From DSWT01 sp035415725 (GTDB taxonomy: Bacteria; Chloroflexota; Anaerolineae; B4-G1; SLSP01): 34,707 nucleotides of DNA. The DNA is taken from contig DAOOGN010000036.1 of assembly GCA_035415725.1 (NCBI GenBank), positions 1 through 34,707 of the forward strand, written 5' to 3'. A program made the translations under genes and the position numbers. Under the pieces are notes generated by a model. The model saw only the letters and a program-made list of their open reading frames with translations. It searched no databases and was not told the origin of the DNA. Shown piece after piece: positions 33,344 to 34,707 of this stretch; positions within the stretch are counted from its first letter, which is position 1; each line of letters opens with the position of its first letter.

Positions 33344-34630
33344 TTACGCTTCCCGCACGTGCATATCTCCATACACCACCCACTTGTACGTCGTGAGCGC
33401 CTCCAGCCCCAGCGGGCCGCGTGCGTGGAGCTTCTGCGTGCTGACGGCGACTTCCGCCCCCAGGCCAAATTGCCCACCGTCGTTGAAACGTGTGCTGGCG
33501 TTGACGAACACCGCCGCCGAGTTGATCGCGTTGACGAAGCGGGTCGCGTGGCTCCAGTCGTTGGTGAGGATGCCGTCGGAGTGCCCGGTGCTGTGCGCGT
33601 GAATGTGGGCGATGGCTTCATCGAGCGTGTCCACGATCTTCACGCCGAGGATCAACGCCAGCCATTCCTGGTCGAAGTCCTCCGCCCCGGCGGGGACGAC
33701 CTTCGCGCCCCCGGCGTTGTCCCGGAGAATCGCCAGCGCATCCGGCGTAGCGCGCAACTCGACACCGCTGCGCGCCAGCCGCGCGGCGAGAGCAGGCAGA
33801 AACGCCGCCGCCACAGAACGATGCACGAGCACTGTATCCAGCGCATTGCAGACGCTCGGACGCTGCACCTTCGCGTTCTCGATCACCTCCACCGAACGCA
33901 GCAGGTCGGCGCTGGCATCGACATACAGATGGCAGATGCCGATTCCGCCGGTAATCACCGGGATCGTGCTCTGTTCGCGGCACAGACGGTGCAGTCCCGC
34001 GCCGCCGCGGGGGATGATCATGTCCACATATTCATCCAGGCGCAACAATTGGTTCACCAGGGCGCGGTCGGGGTCGGCGATGATCTGCACCGCTTCCAAA
34101 GGCAGCCCTGTTTGGTCAAGCGCGGCCCGGATCACGGCAACCAGCGCCAGGTTGCTACGCAGGGTCTCGCTGCCGCCGCGCAGGATGACGGCGTTGCCGG
34201 TCTTGAGCGACAGCGTGGCGATGTCGATGGTGACGTTGGGCCGCGCCTCGTAGATGACGCCGAGCACGCCGATGGGAATACGGCGACGGCTCAGACGGAT
34301 GCCGTTGGGCAGTAGCCGTCCTTCGATGTCTTCACCCACGGGATCGGGCAACGCTGCGATTTTGCGCGTATCCGCCGCTAAATCCGCTACCCGCTTCTCA
34401 TTCAGCAGCAGACGATCCAGCAAGGCAGCGCTCATGCCTTGCGCGCGGGCGGCGGCGATGTCGAGCGCGTTCTGCGCCAGCACCGTCGCGGCCTGGGCTT
34501 CCAGTTCGTCAGCCACCGCCAGCAGTGCGGCGTTTTTCTGCGCCGCCGTCAACAGCGCCAGTTCGCGGCTGGCGGCCTGCGCCGCGCGACCCATCGCGTT
34601 CAAGTCTACACATATTTCATTCATTGCCAT
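33344..34630 (-). CDS. proA: Gamma-glutamyl phosphate reductase
   Basis: 428 residues, full family length. Reduces L-glutamate 5-phosphate to glutamate 5-semialdehyde with NADPH, the second step of proline synthesis, in the cytoplasm. Seen: PIGVLGVIYEARPNVTID (about 119-136), LKTGNAVILRGGSE, IIPRGGAGL, the catalytic Cys261 in VQRPSVCNALDT, and the C-terminal NASTRFNDGGQFGLGAEVAVSTQKLHARGPLGLEALTTYK. AAGGAG lies five bases before the ATG at 34630; a second ATG two codons in is possible. No proB is visible; it may lie beyond the right edge or elsewhere. A dispersed repeat occupies the upstream space. Confidence 0.97.
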   Translation of the reverse strand: MAMNEICVDLNAMGRAAQAASRELALLTAAQKNAALLAVADELEAQAATVLAQNALDIAAARAQGMSAALLDRLLLNEKRVADLAADTRKIAALPDPVGEDIEGRLLPNGIRLSRRRIPIGVLGVIYEARPNVTIDIATLSLKTGNAVILRGGSETLRSNLALVAVIRAALDQTGLPLEAVQIIADPDRALVNQLLRLDEYVDMIIPRGGAGLHRLCREQSTIPVITGGIGICHLYVDASADLLRSVEVIENAKVQRPSVCNALDTVLVHRSVAAAFLPALAARLARSGVELRATPDALAILRDNAGGAKVVPAGAEDFDQEWLALILGVKIVDTLDEAIAHIHAHSTGHSDGILTNDWSHATRFVNAINSAAVFVNASTRFNDGGQFGLGAEVAVSTQKLHARGPLGLEALTTYKWVVYGDMHVREA

Positions 34631-34640
34631 TAATCTCCTT

Positions 34641-34707
34641 GGTATCTATTCAGGCTAGTAAACCTGACGAAGCCATTTATTCCCTATGCCAGGTTGGGCG
34701 TGGATTT
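34641..34707. repeat. Dispersed repeat upstream of proA (inverted copy of 7297-7363)
   Basis: Matches the reverse complement of 7297-7363 at about 63 of 67 positions and runs off the window's right end. Its TCTATTCAGGCTAGTA start is identical to 11201-11216, where the repeat is interrupted. Confidence 0.8.

Noticed and set aside
33359..34315. 318-codon plus-strand frame opposite proA
   Set aside because: Antisense shadow of proA; His/Arg-rich without motifs.

Overview
The window looks like a chromosomal piece of a Chloroflexota bacterium (Anaerolineae/Caldilineae-like). This is inferred from several features together: PT-rich (TPTPTP) linkers in surface proteins, a binding-protein lipoprotein with a Val/Glu/Lys-rich stalk, a DUF5667-like protein beside an ECF sigma factor, exported proteins ending in a VYLPLIM motif, and many small palindromic repeats between genes. 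No rRNA, tRNA, CRISPR array, transposase or phage gene was seen.

Layout. 1-525 is a tandem array of about 100-117 bp units built from four short palindromes. 531-6686 (minus) is a complete oligopeptide/oligosaccharide ABC importer (binding lipoprotein, two permeases, two ATPases) behind a near-consensus promoter at 6821-6850. 7455-9386 (minus) is a membrane-anchored protein with three PA14 domains, bracketed by two direct copies of a 260-325 bp non-coding repeat. 10003-11076 (plus) is a CpaB/RcpC-like Flp pilus assembly protein.

11448-27936 (minus) is the most interesting part: two successive, paralogous five-gene cassettes in identical order. Each holds (i) a TadE-type prepilin-like N-terminus fused to a large ectodomain of Ig-like, CARDB and carboxypeptidase-regulatory-like modules, (ii) an exported beta-propeller protein ending in VYLPLIM, (iii) a roughly 200-residue single-pass membrane protein, (iv) a plain TadE-like pseudopilin and (v) a TadG-like protein. 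In the downstream cassette TadG also carries a von Willebrand A domain split by a carbohydrate-binding-like insert, and the giant TadE and the propeller share a WWC...YRxExH...C module that I do not recognise. No TadA/B/C ATPase or platform gene is present, so these look like accessory, tip or adhesin modules for a Tad/Flp pilus encoded elsewhere, or a pilin-like surface display system.

28186-29756 (plus), divergent from the cassettes, encodes an ECF sigma factor overlapped by a membrane protein with a DUF5667-like ectodomain and eight TPPGQE repeats; it is a plausible regulator of the adjacent cassette. 30016-34630 returns to ordinary genes: a membrane spermidine-synthase-like protein, a convergent and overlapping lipoprotein-type protein-L-isoaspartate methyltransferase, and proA.

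The intergenic spaces hold several families of dispersed palindromic repeats, including a nested insertion at 11197-11390 whose empty-site counterparts are visible at 7297-7363 and 34641-34707. All domain names come from reading motifs by eye; no database search was run.
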